A DNA stretch of 64,000 nt from Bacillus sp. FJAT-29814 (GCF_001510715.1 NZ_LMTJ01000004.1:248001-312000), one strand, 5' to 3'; shown: positions 33,714-44,754, counted from the stretch's first letter. Notes: a model not told the origin generated them from the sequence alone. Made by a program: numbers and translations.

Positions 33714-34367
33714 CTAGCTCAACGGCACCAACTGGTTCTGCACGGCGTAGATGACTACCTGAGATCGGCTTTTGACGCCAAGCTTTTTGAAGATGTTGCT
33801 GACGTGGATTTTGACGGTTTTGTCGCTGATGAATAGGGTTCCGGCGATTTCTTTGTTGTTCATGCCTTGGACCAGGCAAAGCAGGACTTCTTTTTCCCGC
33901 TCAGTCAGCAGCGAATCGACCAGTTTTTCTTCTTCAACCGCTTCCGCCTTGGGCTGCGTAAAGCCCAGGAACTTCTTTGTCATCGACGGGTGAATCACCG
34001 ATTGGCCATTGGCCACGGAGCGGATCGCATCGACGACATGCTGGGACGGCGCATCCTTCAGCAAATACCCATCGGCCCCTTCGCGAATCGCCGACATAAA
34101 ATACTCGTCGTGATCAAACATCGTCAAAATTAATATTTTAATAGACGGGTAAAGCTTCTTAATCACGCTGGTGGCTTCAATCCCATTTTTCTCGGGGATA
34201 TTGATATCCATCAAAATCACATCTGGCATTGCATCCTTGACCTTGGCAATCGCGTCATTGCCGTTGACCGCCTCGGCGATCACTTCAATATCCGATTCCA
34301 TATCCAAAATATTTTTTAACCCGTCCCTTAATACAGCGTGATCATCGACTAGCATAAGCTTGATCAT
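33714..34367 (-). CDS. NarL/LuxR-family response regulator
   Basis: 217 aa. The receiver domain has acidic residues in [13 protein letters not shown] and the phosphorylated Asp in [13 protein letters not shown]. The C-terminal LuxR helix-turn-helix is [22 protein letters not shown]...[14 protein letters not shown]. The ATG at 34367 follows GGGGGAG. It overlaps the histidine kinase gene by 26 bp, so the two form one two-component system. The target genes are not evident. Confidence 0.9.
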   Translation of the reverse strand: MIKLMLVDDHAVLRDGLKNILDMESDIEVIAEAVNGNDAIAKVKDAMPDVILMDINIPEKNGIEATSVIKKLYPSIKILILTMFDHDEYFMSAIREGADGYLLKDAPSQHVVDAIRSVANGQSVIHPSMTKKFLGFTQPKAEAVEEEKLVDSLLTEREKEVLLCLVQGMNNKEIAGTLFISDKTVKIHVSNIFKKLGVKSRSQVVIYAVQNQLVPLS

Positions 34368-36207
34368 GTAGCTCTCCCCCTTCAATCCCCATTCGTGGAA
34401 CTGTTAACGTAATCTCCGTTCCGGACCCCTCGCGGCTGTCGACCTGAAGCATGGCCTGAATCTTTTCTGCCGCTTCATTCATGTGCAGAATCCCAAAATG
34501 CGGATGCTCCCGCGCTTTAATCATCGCCTGAAACAGCGAAAAGCCGCGGCCATCATCCTTCACCTTTAACAAGACATTCTCTTTCTGAAAGCTTAACAAA
34601 ATGTCAATTCTTGATGCCTCTGCGTGTTTAATTGCATTTTGCACGCTTTCCTGACAAATATCAAAAATAATTTTTTCCACCATCGAGCTTAATTGAAACT
34701 CGGGCCCCCGTGTCTCCAGAGAAATCTCGAGCCGGTGTTCCCGCCGGAGCATATTAATCTTTGCCGTAATCGCAGCCAGCAGTCCGACGCGCTCAGTCGG
34801 ATACGGCCTTAATGCATAAATGGATTCCCGGACCTCTTTCAGGCTTTTTCTTAGCTTCTCGGTACTCTCGACCATCAAGCGGAATGAATCGTCGGGAGCC
34901 TTGGTAAATTTCCGCTGCGCCGTTTCCAAATTCATAATCGCACCGGCTAGCGACTGGGCAACCCCGTCATGGATATCACGGGCAATCCGGTTTCGCTCCT
35001 CCAAAATCAGCCGTTTCTCCTGTTCGGCAAACAGCAGGCGCGTCTTAATCAATACCGCCAACTGATTAGCCAGCGTCGCAGCGGAGCGATGGTCCTCTTC
35101 GCTGAAGCTTCTCGTCCGGACCCGGCCGAATACAAACATGCCGACCAGCTCGCTTTCAATGATGAGCGGCGCATATAACAAAGACCCGACCTCTTCTGTA
35201 AAAAAACTGCCTGCAGGGCCTGCATCTTTTTTGGCATATTCATAGACAGTGACCCTGGTGATGGAGTCAAACGCGGAAGCAATATCGTATGATAACTCCG
35301 GTTTTTCTATCACCGGGCCCTCGGCAAAGCTCAACTCCCAGCCGGTCTTTTTCTTTTTCCAGAGGGTCCAGGCATCGACATCAATAAATTCCTGGAGATT
35401 ATTAGCCAAAAAAGTGAGCCAGTCGGTGGCCGCAATCTTTTTATTCAATTCGGAAGAAATGCTGAACAGCGCCTTTTGTTTTGCCTTTTCCCGTTTTAAG
35501 TTCGCAATAATCGAGCTTAACAGCGCAAAGCATACCAATGGCGAGAAAAAGAAGAAAAATGAAACTACGTCAATTTGCCCGCGATTTTGACTGCCCAATA
35601 CATAAAAAAGCAAAAGATAAACAGCAGAAATCAAAAAACTGTTGATCTCTTGAACTGTCTTTCGCTTCCAGACCTTAAGGGGATAAACCTGCGGACGGAT
35701 CCACAGCACCAGGTCAATAATTAGGTTATTCAATGCATAAAACGGAATAATCACCATACTTACTTGTATCAGACCCTGCAAGACTTTGGATACGTCCTCG
35801 AGCGGCAGCACCGGATATACCATCTGGCTAAATAAATGAGCTAAATAAAAGCTGACAATGTGCATCCCAGGGTTAAACAGAATAATCCTCAAAGGGCGGC
35901 GTTCAATAATGTTCACCGCTGCGACAATGATTCCGTAAAAAACGAGCGTATTGGCAAGTCCGTCGATGACATAGATGGCGTAAACAAGGGAAAACGAAAT
36001 GGTTACTGTTCCATTCCAAACAGGCAAAGGAAAATACTCGACAATAAATAAGAATAATACCAGTAGCGCAAAAATCATCGCATCATGGGGGATCGATAAT
36101 TGAGTCAGTCCGAATTGAAGGAAAATCCACCCGCCAATCAATGTTATCAGCAGCAAAAACTGTCGTGACAGCTGCTCTCGTTTTTTCAAAAATCCAGAAT
36201 CATTCAT
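34342..36207 (-). CDS. Sensor histidine kinase, multi-helix membrane sensor plus GAF (HisKA_3 type)
   Basis: 621 aa. About seven to eight membrane helices fill residues 15-250, then a GAF-like domain (about 270-400, including [20 protein letters not shown]). The HisKA_3 box [24 protein letters not shown] carries the phosphorylated His, and the ATPase domain ([25 protein letters not shown]) ends the protein. No cysteine cluster for an Fe-S or redox sensor is obvious. The signal is unknown; the membrane part could sense a lipophilic or envelope cue. It is the partner of the overlapping response regulator. Confidence 0.88.
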   Translation of the reverse strand: MNDSGFLKKREQLSRQFLLLITLIGGWIFLQFGLTQLSIPHDAMIFALLVLFLFIVEYFPLPVWNGTVTISFSLVYAIYVIDGLANTLVFYGIIVAAVNIIERRPLRIILFNPGMHIVSFYLAHLFSQMVYPVLPLEDVSKVLQGLIQVSMVIIPFYALNNLIIDLVLWIRPQVYPLKVWKRKTVQEINSFLISAVYLLLFYVLGSQNRGQIDVVSFFFFFSPLVCFALLSSIIANLKREKAKQKALFSISSELNKKIAATDWLTFLANNLQEFIDVDAWTLWKKKKTGWELSFAEGPVIEKPELSYDIASAFDSITRVTVYEYAKKDAGPAGSFFTEEVGSLLYAPLIIESELVGMFVFGRVRTRSFSEEDHRSAATLANQLAVLIKTRLLFAEQEKRLILEERNRIARDIHDGVAQSLAGAIMNLETAQRKFTKAPDDSFRLMVESTEKLRKSLKEVRESIYALRPYPTERVGLLAAITAKINMLRREHRLEISLETRGPEFQLSSMVEKIIFDICQESVQNAIKHAEASRIDILLSFQKENVLLKVKDDGRGFSLFQAMIKAREHPHFGILHMNEAAEKIQAMLQVDSREGSGTEITLTVPRMGIEGGELHDQAYASR

Positions 36208-36341
36208 GGCGACGACCCCTTCTATTTTGTTACGGATTACAAAATTTTCAGTTAACTAAAGTTTAAATGATTTAACCGATGAAAACAATCGGGAGATATC
36301 TCATCTAACAAGCCACTGGCTAATTTAATCAAAATAAAAAC

Positions 36342-36377
36342 CCAGACCGGTCTAATGAAACACACTGACCGAACTGG
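36342..36377 (-). terminator. Terminator-like hairpin upstream of the kinase
   Basis: CCAGACCGGTC pairs with GACCGAACTGG, with two internal mismatches. On the minus strand it is followed by GTTTTTATTTTG. It lies 135 bp before the kinase start with no minus-strand gene before it, so it may end a short RNA or act as an attenuator. Confidence 0.5.
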
Positions 36378-36608
36378 ATTCTCCAAACCGGGGACGGTTC
36401 GTATAAAATATTATGTCATAATCCGTGCCATTCATTCTATTTGGCAAAAGCATTATTCTTGCCATACTACCTTAGTACTAACATAAAAATTGCCACAAAA
36501 TCACCCAAAATCTGTCACTCTATTGTCACTCTATTAAACCATAATTATAGTAAACTTAAATTAACAGAAGATTAACAAATAACTTATTAACTTTAATAAC
36601 AGGGTTTA

Positions 36609-36624
36609 TGTGAAATTCATCACA
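36609..36624. promoter_or_regulatory. FNR box upstream of the radical SAM gene
   Basis: TGTGAAATTCATCACA is a perfect TGTGA-N6-TCACA. With its centre at 36616.5, an activator at -41.5 would start transcription near 36658; TAGACT at 36643 lies at about the right place for a -10 element. Confidence 0.8.
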
Positions 36625-36673
36625 AATTAAAATCCTTTCGAATAGACTAATTTTTTGACAAGAGGTGGTCCAA

Positions 36674-38482
36674 ATGAAATACGATTTAGTCCTGCTCCAT
36701 GCTCCCAGCGTATACGATTTCCGAAAAAACTCCCTGCTTGCCGGCCCGATTAGCGATGTTGTGCCATCATCACCGGTATTCGAGATGTATCCAATCGGCC
36801 TAACTAGCATTGCCGACTATTTGGAACAATATGGGCTGCGGGTGAAAATTATAAACATTGCCAACCGGATGTTGATGAGCGACAACTTTGATGTCGAAAA
36901 AAAGCTGCGAAAAATCAAAACCCGGGCGTTCGGGATCGACCTGCATTGGCTGCCGCACGCTCACGGAAGCATTGAGCTGGCTAAAATCGTCAAATCCCTG
37001 CATCCGGAAACACCGATTGTCTTTGGGGGCTTATCGTCCACCTATTATCATAAAGAATTAATCCAATATCCATTTATCGACTTTGTCTTGCGCGGCGACT
37101 CCACGGAAAAGCTGATGCTCCTATTGATGAACAAGCTGGAAACGGGAAATACCCACTATGCCGATATTCCAAACCTGACCTGGAAAAAGGGCAGCGAAAT
37201 CGGCTATAACCCGATTACCTACGTGCCGAAGGATTTGGATGATATCGATGTCCCTGGCTACCGTTATACGGTCCGTTCCGTGTTCAAGTACCGCAACTTC
37301 CTTGATCCGCTACCATACAACGGCTGGCTGCAATACCCGAACACGGCGCTGTTGACCGCCCGCGGCTGTACGCAAAACTGCTTGATTTGCGGCGGATCGC
37401 GTGAGGCTTATGACCAAAACTGCAACCGCAATTCACTGGCCCTAAGGTCGCCGAAAAAGCTGGTTGAGGACATTCAATTTATTTCACGGTTCAGTCGAGC
37501 GCCGATTTTCATCTTGCATGACCTGCGCCAGGGCGGACGGGAATATGTCGATGAATTTTTCAGCAGACTTAAGCAACTGAATTTGAAAAATGAAATGGTG
37601 TTTGAACTGTTCCAGTATGCCGATGAAGACTATTTTAGAAAAATTGAAGAAAGTGTACCGAATTATAGCATCGAGATTACCCTGGAAACGCATGACGAAA
37701 AAATCAGGCGCTATAACGGAAAATTCAGCTGTACGAACGAAAAGGTCATCGACACTTTGAAATTCGCCCTTAAGCATAGCTGCAAGAAAATTGACCTGTT
37801 CTTCATGGTCGGGATCCCGGATCAGACATATGCAAGTTGCATCGAGAACATTGATTTCTGTGAAACGATTCATCTTGCCTGCAACAAAGACCAAAGGATT
37901 TTCTACTTTGTCGCACCGCTTGCCCCGTTCCTGGACCCTGCAAGCCCGGCATTTGAGCATCCCGAAATCCATGGCTACAAGAAATTCTGCCATACGCTCG
38001 AGGACCACCGGAAGGCGATTACCCAGCCTTCATGGAAGCATATGCTCAGCTTTGAGACCAAGCACTTAACCCGAGATGATATCGTCAATGCCACCTACGA
38101 GTCAGCCTATAAATTAAATGATTTTAAATTAAAATACGGCCTCATCGACCAAAAAGGCTATGAGGAGATTAAAGCCAAGATCGAAAAATCGCAGGCCTAT
38201 ATTGAAAAAATCGACCACATTCTGGCGCTGCCGGAGTCGGAGCAGGCTGTACCACTGGCCAACCTGCAAAAGGAAATTGAAGAGCTGAATAAATACAGCA
38301 TCTGCGGCAAGAACGAGCTGAAATGGGAAGTCCAGAAGAACTATGCCAACTTCTTCTCCCTCGCCATGGTTGGCTTAGAGCAACTGTATGTCGAGTACAA
38401 AAACAAAGTAAAACATGCCTTGAGTCCAAAGCTGCGCTATCAGTTTAAGCTCGAACCGGAGCGGCAAAAGGCGAAAATGTAA
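36674..38482 (+). CDS. B12-binding domain/radical SAM protein (Ta0216-like family)
   Basis: 602 aa. Residues 1 to about 150 form a cobalamin-binding-like domain (LLHAPSVYDF, MYPIGLTSIADYLEQYG, IVFGGLSSTYY). The radical SAM core has the cluster motif RGCTQNCLICGGSREAY near residue 240, then LHDLRQGG, SIEITLETHDEKIRRYNGK and LFFMVGIPDQTY. The C-terminal 150 residues are helical and charged. It fits the uncharacterised family recalled as TIGR04190; the reaction is unknown. The ATG at 36674 follows AGAGGTGG. It is a single gene between a perfect FNR box and a strong terminator, so it is probably induced without oxygen. Confidence 0.8.
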   Translation: MKYDLVLLHAPSVYDFRKNSLLAGPISDVVPSSPVFEMYPIGLTSIADYLEQYGLRVKIINIANRMLMSDNFDVEKKLRKIKTRAFGIDLHWLPHAHGSIELAKIVKSLHPETPIVFGGLSSTYYHKELIQYPFIDFVLRGDSTEKLMLLLMNKLETGNTHYADIPNLTWKKGSEIGYNPITYVPKDLDDIDVPGYRYTVRSVFKYRNFLDPLPYNGWLQYPNTALLTARGCTQNCLICGGSREAYDQNCNRNSLALRSPKKLVEDIQFISRFSRAPIFILHDLRQGGREYVDEFFSRLKQLNLKNEMVFELFQYADEDYFRKIEESVPNYSIEITLETHDEKIRRYNGKFSCTNEKVIDTLKFALKHSCKKIDLFFMVGIPDQTYASCIENIDFCETIHLACNKDQRIFYFVAPLAPFLDPASPAFEHPEIHGYKKFCHTLEDHRKAITQPSWKHMLSFETKHLTRDDIVNATYESAYKLNDFKLKYGLIDQKGYEEIKAKIEKSQAYIEKIDHILALPESEQAVPLANLQKEIEELNKYSICGKNELKWEVQKNYANFFSLAMVGLEQLYVEYKNKVKHALSPKLRYQFKLEPERQKAKM

Positions 38483-38516
38483 TAAGCAAGTTTTTTGGCC
38501 GCTTGGTTCCGAAAGG

Positions 38517-38547
38517 AAAAGGTATCGGAGAAATTCCGATACCTTTT
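38517..38547. terminator. Bidirectional terminator, radical SAM gene/livF
   Basis: AAAAGGTATCGGA pairs with TCCGATACCTTTT around a short loop, with T runs on both strands. Confidence 0.9.
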
Positions 38548-38552
38548 TGTCT

Positions 38553-38582
38553 AGCTCCAGCGCCTAGGCGCTTCCGCTTTTC
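38553..38582. repeat. Short form of the AAGCGGAAGCGCC repeat
   Basis: AGCTCCAGCGCC joined to TAGGCGCTTCCGCTTTT. These are the two ends of the 18114-18300 element on the opposite strand, here without the interior. GCGCCTAGGCGC at the join is palindromic. Confidence 0.7.
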
Positions 38583-38586
38583 TCTT

Positions 38587-39297
38587 TTAATGCCCACCCA
38601 GGTAGGCCTTTCTAATTTGGTCGCTTTGCCCAAGCTCTGCGGAAGTGCCGGCAGCGACTATTTTCCCTGTCTCAATGACATAGGCACGGTTGGCAATAGA
38701 TAACGCCATATTGGCGTTCTGCTCGACCAGCAGGATTGTCGTGCCGGTCTGGTTGTTGATTTCTTCAATGATTCGGAAGATTGTTTTGACGAGCAGCGGC
38801 GCCAGACCCATCGACGGCTCATCCAACAGTAGCAATCTCGGGCGGGCCATCAACGCGCGACCCATGGCGAGCATTTGCTGTTCCCCGCCGGAAAGCGTCC
38901 CCGACAGCTGCTTGCGGCGTTCGTGCAGCCTTGGAAACAACCCATACACTTTTTCAAAGTCCTCGCGGATGCCCTGTTTATCCTTGCGCAAATAGGCACC
39001 CAGTTCCAAGTTCTCTTCGACCGACATATTAGCAAATACACGGCGGCCTTCCGGAACATGTGAGATACCCCGTTTTACAATTAACTGCGGCACTTTTCCG
39101 GCCACATGCTCATTTTCAAATAATATTTCCCCAGTTTTCGGTCTTAACAGACCCGAAATCGTTTTTAGCAGCGTGCTTTTCCCGGCGCCATTGGCTCCAA
39201 TCAAGGTGACAATCTCGCCCGGATTGATGTTGAGGGTAACCCCCTTCAATGCATGAATATTTCCGTAATAGACATTGATATCATTGATTTTCAGCAT
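38587..39297 (-). CDS. livF: Branched-chain amino acid ABC transporter ATPase LivF
   Basis: 236 aa. Walker A is GANGAGKST, the signature is LSGGEQQMLAMGRAL, Walker B is LLLLDEPSMGLAP, and the LivF hallmark VPEGRRVFANMSVEENL is present. It is the last gene of the livKHMGF operon, 1 bp after livG, and one of the two ATPases of the leucine/isoleucine/valine importer. Confidence 0.93.
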   Translation of the reverse strand: MLKINDINVYYGNIHALKGVTLNINPGEIVTLIGANGAGKSTLLKTISGLLRPKTGEILFENEHVAGKVPQLIVKRGISHVPEGRRVFANMSVEENLELGAYLRKDKQGIREDFEKVYGLFPRLHERRKQLSGTLSGGEQQMLAMGRALMARPRLLLLDEPSMGLAPLLVKTIFRIIEEINNQTGTTILLVEQNANMALSIANRAYVIETGKIVAAGTSAELGQSDQIRKAYLGGH

Positions 39298-39298
39298 A

Positions 39299-40052
<754 letters not shown>

Positions 40053-40078
<26 letters not shown>

Positions 40079-41027
40079 CTTGGTTCCCTCCTTTAGCGGC
40101 CTTTCCTATTTTTAAGAATGCGGTAATTTCCTTTGTTCCCATCAATCCCTGCGGACGGAACAGCATCATGGCCACGAGCACAAGACTGTAAATGACCATC
40201 CGAACCTCCGGATAATTCGACAAGAAGGTGGAGATGATCGTTAACAGAATGGCAGCGATAATTGAACCGGACATACTGCCCAGACCGCCAAGCACAACGA
40301 GAATTAAAATATCAAATGACTTCAAAAACCCAAAGTTGGTCGGTTGGATGATATAGAAATTATGAGCGTGCAAAGCTCCGCCTACCCCGGCAAAAAACGC
40401 GCCGATTATAAACGCCATTACTTTGTAATAGGTGGTATTGATTCCCATGGCGTCTGCCGCAATTTCATTTTCCCGAATCGAAATACAGGCTCGTCCATGC
40501 GTTGAATTGGTGAAGTTGGCAATGACAATGATCGTGATCAGCACGCAGGCAAACAACCATGGCCAGGTAATCAAGTGGGAGACAGTCATCCCGCTCGCGC
40601 CGTTAACATAATCAACATTTAAGAAGACAATCCGCATAATCTCCCCAAACCCTAATGTGGCAATGGCAAGATAGTCACCCCTGAGTCGCAACGTCGGGAT
40701 CCCGATAATCACACCGGCAATCGCTGCGGCAACACCGGCTGCCAGAATCGCCACGGCAAAAGGCATACCCAATTTCATCGTGACAATTGCCGACATATAC
40801 GCCCCGACCGCTAGGAAGCCAGCATGTCCAATCGAAAACTGCCCGGTTATCCCGATAATCAAGTGCAGGCTGACAGCCAAAATAATGTTAATCCCAATAG
40901 AAAACAATGTATTGGTATAGAAGGAGTTCAAGACTGCCCCGTTAATTAAAAACTGGACAACAACTGCAAACACAATGGCCAATACGATGGATGTCCAAAA
41001 AAACTTTGCTTGTTTCGCATGTTTCAT
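40053..41027 (-). CDS. livM: Branched-chain amino acid ABC transporter permease LivM
   Basis: 324 aa, eight to ten membrane helices. Family motifs are [19 protein letters not shown] and [19 protein letters not shown], with the ATPase-contact loop [19 protein letters not shown]. The ATG at 41027 follows AGGAGGTGG; an upstream GTG lies within that site. Confidence 0.92.
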
Positions 41028-41039
41028 CGCCGCCACCTC

Positions 41040-41921
41040 CTACACCTTTTCCCTGATATTTTTGCCAAATAGTCCTGCCGGGCGGAAAATTAAAATTAAA
41101 ATCAAAACAACAAAGGCAACACCATCGCGCCATAACGAGAAGCCAGCCGCGCTGACAAGTGCCTCAATGACGCCCAATACCAATCCGCCGACCATCGCTC
41201 CCGGGATAATCCCGATACCGCCCAATACCGCGGCAACGAATGCTTTAAGACCTGGAATAATCCCCATTAACGGGTCAATTTTTGTATAATACATACCAAA
41301 AATAACTCCGGCTGCTCCGGCAAGTGCCGACCCAATTGCAAATGTGGCTGAAATCGTGTTATTGACGTTAATTCCCATCAATCTAGCGGCATCCATATCA
41401 TGCGATACTGCACGCATCGCTTTGCCGATCTTCGTTTTGTGAACGATAAACTGCAGCAGGATCATCAGCACAATGGATACCCCAAGGATCAACATTGATT
41501 GGCCGCTGATTTTAACGCCAAACAACTCAACGCTCTTCAGTTGAACAATATTGTTCGGATACGCTTCAGGCTGGGCGCCGCGGATATAAATTGTGCCATA
41601 CTCGATAAATAACGAAACGCCAATCGCCGTTATAAGGGCAGCAATCCTTGTAGCGTTTCTTAGTGGCTTGTAGGCGATCCTTTCAATTAATACCCCGAAA
41701 ACGGCACAGGCTGTCATCGCCAATAGCAAGCTTGGGAAAAGCCCCAAATCAAGAATAGTAATAGAATAAAAACCGATAAATGCGCCGACCATGAAAACGT
41801 CCCCATGGGCGAAGTTAATGAGTTTGACAATGCCGTATACCATTGTGTAACCAAGGGCAATCAGCGCATAAATACTGCCCAGGGACACGCCGTTTACTAG
41901 CTGCTGTATGATTTGCTCCAT
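41040..41921 (-). CDS. livH: Branched-chain amino acid ABC transporter permease LivH
   Basis: 293 aa, membrane permease. LVNGVSLGSIYALIALGYTMVYGIVKLINFAHGD is the conserved LivH start, and AMRAVSHDMDAARLMGIN is the ATPase-contact loop. It lies between the livK terminator/attenuator and livM (12 bp gap). Confidence 0.92.
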   Translation of the reverse strand: MEQIIQQLVNGVSLGSIYALIALGYTMVYGIVKLINFAHGDVFMVGAFIGFYSITILDLGLFPSLLLAMTACAVFGVLIERIAYKPLRNATRIAALITAIGVSLFIEYGTIYIRGAQPEAYPNNIVQLKSVELFGVKISGQSMLILGVSIVLMILLQFIVHKTKIGKAMRAVSHDMDAARLMGINVNNTISATFAIGSALAGAAGVIFGMYYTKIDPLMGIIPGLKAFVAAVLGGIGIIPGAMVGGLVLGVIEALVSAAGFSLWRDGVAFVVLILILIFRPAGLFGKNIREKV

Positions 41922-41958
41922 GTCCGAAACACTCCTTAAAACGACTTTAAAAACGAAA

Positions 41959-41980
41959 AGGGAGAACCCGCGCTCTCCCT
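41959..41980 (-). terminator. Hairpin between livK and livH
   Basis: AGGGAGA pairs with TCTCCCT around an 8-nt GC-rich loop. On the minus strand TTTTCGTTTTT follows. It probably stops part of transcription, so the binding protein is made in excess over the membrane subunits. Confidence 0.75.
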
Positions 41981-42000
41981 ATTCAAATTTTATTATATTT

Positions 42001-43176
42001 TTATGGATTTACTTTCGTATTAAACTTCTGCTCGCCGTTCTTGTACTCAAGGATAACCGCAGATTTGATTGGGTTGTGATCTTTATCAAGCTTCATTTGA
42101 CCGGTAATTAGCTCAAGACCGTCTGTTTCAGCCAGCGCCTTTTGGATTTTCTTGGAATCGCCGCCGCCAGCACGCTTAATCGCATCAGCAAGGAAATACG
42201 CCGTATCATAACCTAAAGCGTTGAACGCGTCAGGTGACTTGCCATCGTATTTTTTCTTGAATGCTTCAACAAATTTTTGAACATTTTTGTCAGAATCCCC
42301 TGAAGAATAATGGTTGGTGATGAACGTATTGTTCAAAGCGTCCTTGCCAGCAAGGTCAACCAGCGTCGGAGAATCCCAGCCGTCAGCGCCCATCATTGGG
42401 ACATTTAGGCCCAATGCACGAGCCTGCTTCACAATTAGACCAACTTCTTCGTAATATCCTGGAATGAAGACGAAATCTGGGTTTTTCCCTTTAATATTTG
42501 TTAATTGGGCGTTAAAGTCAGTGTCCTTTGCCACATACGCTTCTTCAGAAATAATCTTTCCGCCTTCTTTAGCAAATTGCTTTTTGAAGGAATCGGCCAA
42601 GCCCTTTGAATAGTCACTGGAGCTGTCAATGAAAATGGCAGCCGTTTTAACCTTTAATTCCTTCGCGGCAAAGTTCGCTGCTACTGTACCTTGGAATGGG
42701 TCAATGAAGCAGGTACGGAATACGAAATCATTCAATTTGCCGTCCTTCACGGTTACGTCAGCAGCCGTACCGGTTGGCGTAATCAACGGAACCCCATTGC
42801 TTTGGGCAATTTCAATTTGTGCTTTTGTGTTACCGCTCGTTGCAGCACCGATAATCGCAACAACCTTATCTTGGCTGATTAATTTAGTCGCACCGTTAAT
42901 CGCTTCCGGCGCTTCCGACTTGTTATCGAACGAAACCAGCTTTAACTTCTTGCCGTCAATACCATCTTTGTTGATTTCCTCGAGAGCCAAATCGATGCCC
43001 TGTTTGATCGATGAACCGTAGGACGCCACGCCGCCTGACAATTCAAGGTTTGAACCGATTAGAATCTCGCCGCCCTTTTCCCCGTCGCCGCCAGTCTCTG
43101 ATGATCCGCATGCAGCTAACACAGTTGCCGCTACCATGAACGACGCAAAAATTCCAGCCAATTTTTTCTTTCTCAT
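42001..43176 (-). CDS. livK: Branched-chain amino acid-binding lipoprotein LivK/LivJ
   Basis: 391 aa. The signal peptide has lipobox VLAACGSS. The mature part is a two-lobe periplasmic binding fold: ILIGSNLELSGGVASYGSS, GATSGNTKAQIEIA, PLITPTGTAADVT and FNALGYDTAYFLADAI. It captures branched-chain amino acids (or related) for LivHMGF. It is first in the operon. Confidence 0.92.
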   Translation of the reverse strand: MRKKKLAGIFASFMVAATVLAACGSSETGGDGEKGGEILIGSNLELSGGVASYGSSIKQGIDLALEEINKDGIDGKKLKLVSFDNKSEAPEAINGATKLISQDKVVAIIGAATSGNTKAQIEIAQSNGVPLITPTGTAADVTVKDGKLNDFVFRTCFIDPFQGTVAANFAAKELKVKTAAIFIDSSSDYSKGLADSFKKQFAKEGGKIISEEAYVAKDTDFNAQLTNIKGKNPDFVFIPGYYEEVGLIVKQARALGLNVPMMGADGWDSPTLVDLAGKDALNNTFITNHYSSGDSDKNVQKFVEAFKKKYDGKSPDAFNALGYDTAYFLADAIKRAGGGDSKKIQKALAETDGLELITGQMKLDKDHNPIKSAVILEYKNGEQKFNTKVNP

Positions 43177-43241
43177 TGCCTTACCCCCCGTTTTTTTAAA
43201 AAATTTCCCAAATCATTTGTCCAACTGTTCCCAAAAGGGAT

Positions 43242-43256
43242 AATATTCTGAAAACA
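43242..43256. promoter_or_regulatory. CodY-like box upstream of livK
   Basis: AATATTCTGAAAACA matches AATTTTCWGAAAATT at 12 of 15 positions. CodY represses branched-chain amino acid uptake genes in Bacillus when these acids are plentiful. Confidence 0.4.
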
Positions 43257-43456
43257 TTGTACATAATAATTTTGAGTTCGTCTAGTATTTAACTGTGTTA
43301 TTTTAAAATAATTTAGAAAATAACAAATTTTACTCTTTTCACTTACTTTAATATGTTATCCCTTTAACGTGAATAAGAATTTACTTTTGTTTTTCAATAT
43401 AAACTGCCCGGCAATTATTTTGTCTAAATATGAATGATTTCCCCGCTGTACAAAAA

Positions 43457-43482
43457 AAGGAACCCCCAAAACAGGGATCCCT
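43457..43482 (-). terminator. Terminator after niaP
   Basis: GGAACCC and GGGATCC pair with one mismatch. On the minus strand a run of seven T follows. Confidence 0.65.
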
Positions 43483-43494
43483 TGCCAAAAATTA

Positions 43495-44754
43495 TTATGC
43501 CAATTCTTGTCGTTTCGTTTCTTTTCCCAAAAAAAACACGGTCAACGCCCCAATTAGCACCGCAATGCAGAAGATGGTAAAGATGGTGGAAACGTCCGCT
43601 TTCTGGGCCACAAGATAACCGACCAACAGTGGCCCCAGCACACCACCAACCCGTCCAACAGCAGCGGCCATTCCGGAGCCGGTACCGCGGATGAGGGTTG
43701 GGTACTGCTCGGGTGTATACGCATAAAGCCCGCCCCAGGCACCGAGATTGAAGAACGATAACAGGATGCCCGAGGTCATGAGCAGCGCAGTCGACTCTGC
43801 GGTGCCAAAGAAGTAGGCACTGACGGCCGTACCGATGAGGTAGACCACCAGGACAAACTTGCGGCCAAATTTTTCAATAAACCAGGCGGCCGTAAAGTAG
43901 CCTGGCAGCTGCGCCAATGTCATAATCAGCACATATTCAAAGCTTTTAATCAGACTAAAGCCTTTCATGACCATCACGCTCGGCAGCCATAAGAACATCC
44001 CATAATAAGAAAAGACAACGCAGAACCAGACAATCCAAAGCGTCGCTGTCTGGCGGCCATACTCTTTGGACCATAGGCTGGCAAGGTTCTTAACTACAGA
44101 GACCTTTTCTTTGTCTTTGATTGCCGAAAATTTCGGAGAATCCGGCAGCCCGACCCGTAAATACAAAGCATAAAGAGCAGGTGCAGCGCTAATCAGCAAG
44201 GCAATTTGCCAGCCGTACCTAGGGATGATGAAGTACGAAATAACCGCGGCAATCAACCAGCCACCCGCCCAAAAGCTTTCCAGTAAAACCACCGTCCTGC
44301 CGCGCTTTTCAGCCGGAACGATTTCCGAAACAAGTGTAGAGGCAACCGGAAGCTCGCCGCCGAGACCCATCCCGACCAAAAACCTTAAAATTAAAAATAC
44401 GGTCAAGCCGGTGGCAAAGGCAGAGGCCCCGCTGCCCACAGAAAATAATAATAAAGTAATGATAAATACATGCTTGCGGCCGATTTTATCAGCCATTAAC
44501 CCGAAAACAAACGCACCGACGGCCATACCGATGGAATTGATACTGCCAATCCAACCCATCTGTCCCGGAGTTAAACTCCATTCCTTCTGTAGCGCTGCAA
44601 TGATGAACGACAGCATGCCGACATCCATTGCATCGAACATCCAGCCCATCCCCGCAATCCCCAGCAGTTTACGTTGCGAAAACGACTTACGGCCGGCACC
44701 GGCGCCAAAAATGCCCCCGGCTGCAACTCCCTTTGCGTTGTCCATAAAAGACAC
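43495..44754 (-). CDS. niaP: MFS transporter, niacin permease NiaP-like
   Basis: 419 aa, 12 membrane helices. QRKLLGIAGMGWMFDAMDVGMLSFIIAAL and GLMADKIGRKHVFIITLL, then GMGLGGELPVASTLVSEIVP, closely resemble the start of B. subtilis NiaP (recalled sequence). It would import nicotinate for NAD synthesis. Uptake of another aromatic acid is the main alternative. It stands alone between two terminators. Confidence 0.75.
   Translation of the reverse strand: MSFMDNAKGVAAGGIFGAGAGRKSFSQRKLLGIAGMGWMFDAMDVGMLSFIIAALQKEWSLTPGQMGWIGSINSIGMAVGAFVFGLMADKIGRKHVFIITLLLFSVGSGASAFATGLTVFLILRFLVGMGLGGELPVASTLVSEIVPAEKRGRTVVLLESFWAGGWLIAAVISYFIIPRYGWQIALLISAAPALYALYLRVGLPDSPKFSAIKDKEKVSVVKNLASLWSKEYGRQTATLWIVWFCVVFSYYGMFLWLPSVMVMKGFSLIKSFEYVLIMTLAQLPGYFTAAWFIEKFGRKFVLVVYLIGTAVSAYFFGTAESTALLMTSGILLSFFNLGAWGGLYAYTPEQYPTLIRGTGSGMAAAVGRVGGVLGPLLVGYLVAQKADVSTIFTIFCIAVLIGALTVFFLGKETKRQELA

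Larger units (their letters stand above)
36208..36673. other. Divergent promoter region, kinase/radical SAM
   Basis: This 466-bp gap holds an FNR box (36609-36624), a candidate -10 TAGACT at 36643-36648 for the plus-strand gene, and an unexplained minus-strand terminator at 36342-36377. A nearby AACCG/CGGTT mini-hairpin (about 36385-36398) is followed by AT-rich sequence. No coding gene is supported. Confidence 0.6.
43177..43494. other. Intergenic region upstream of livK
   Basis: This AT-rich 318-bp gap must hold the liv promoter. It contains a CodY-like site (43242-43256) and, at the far end, the niaP terminator. No gene is supported. Confidence 0.55.
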
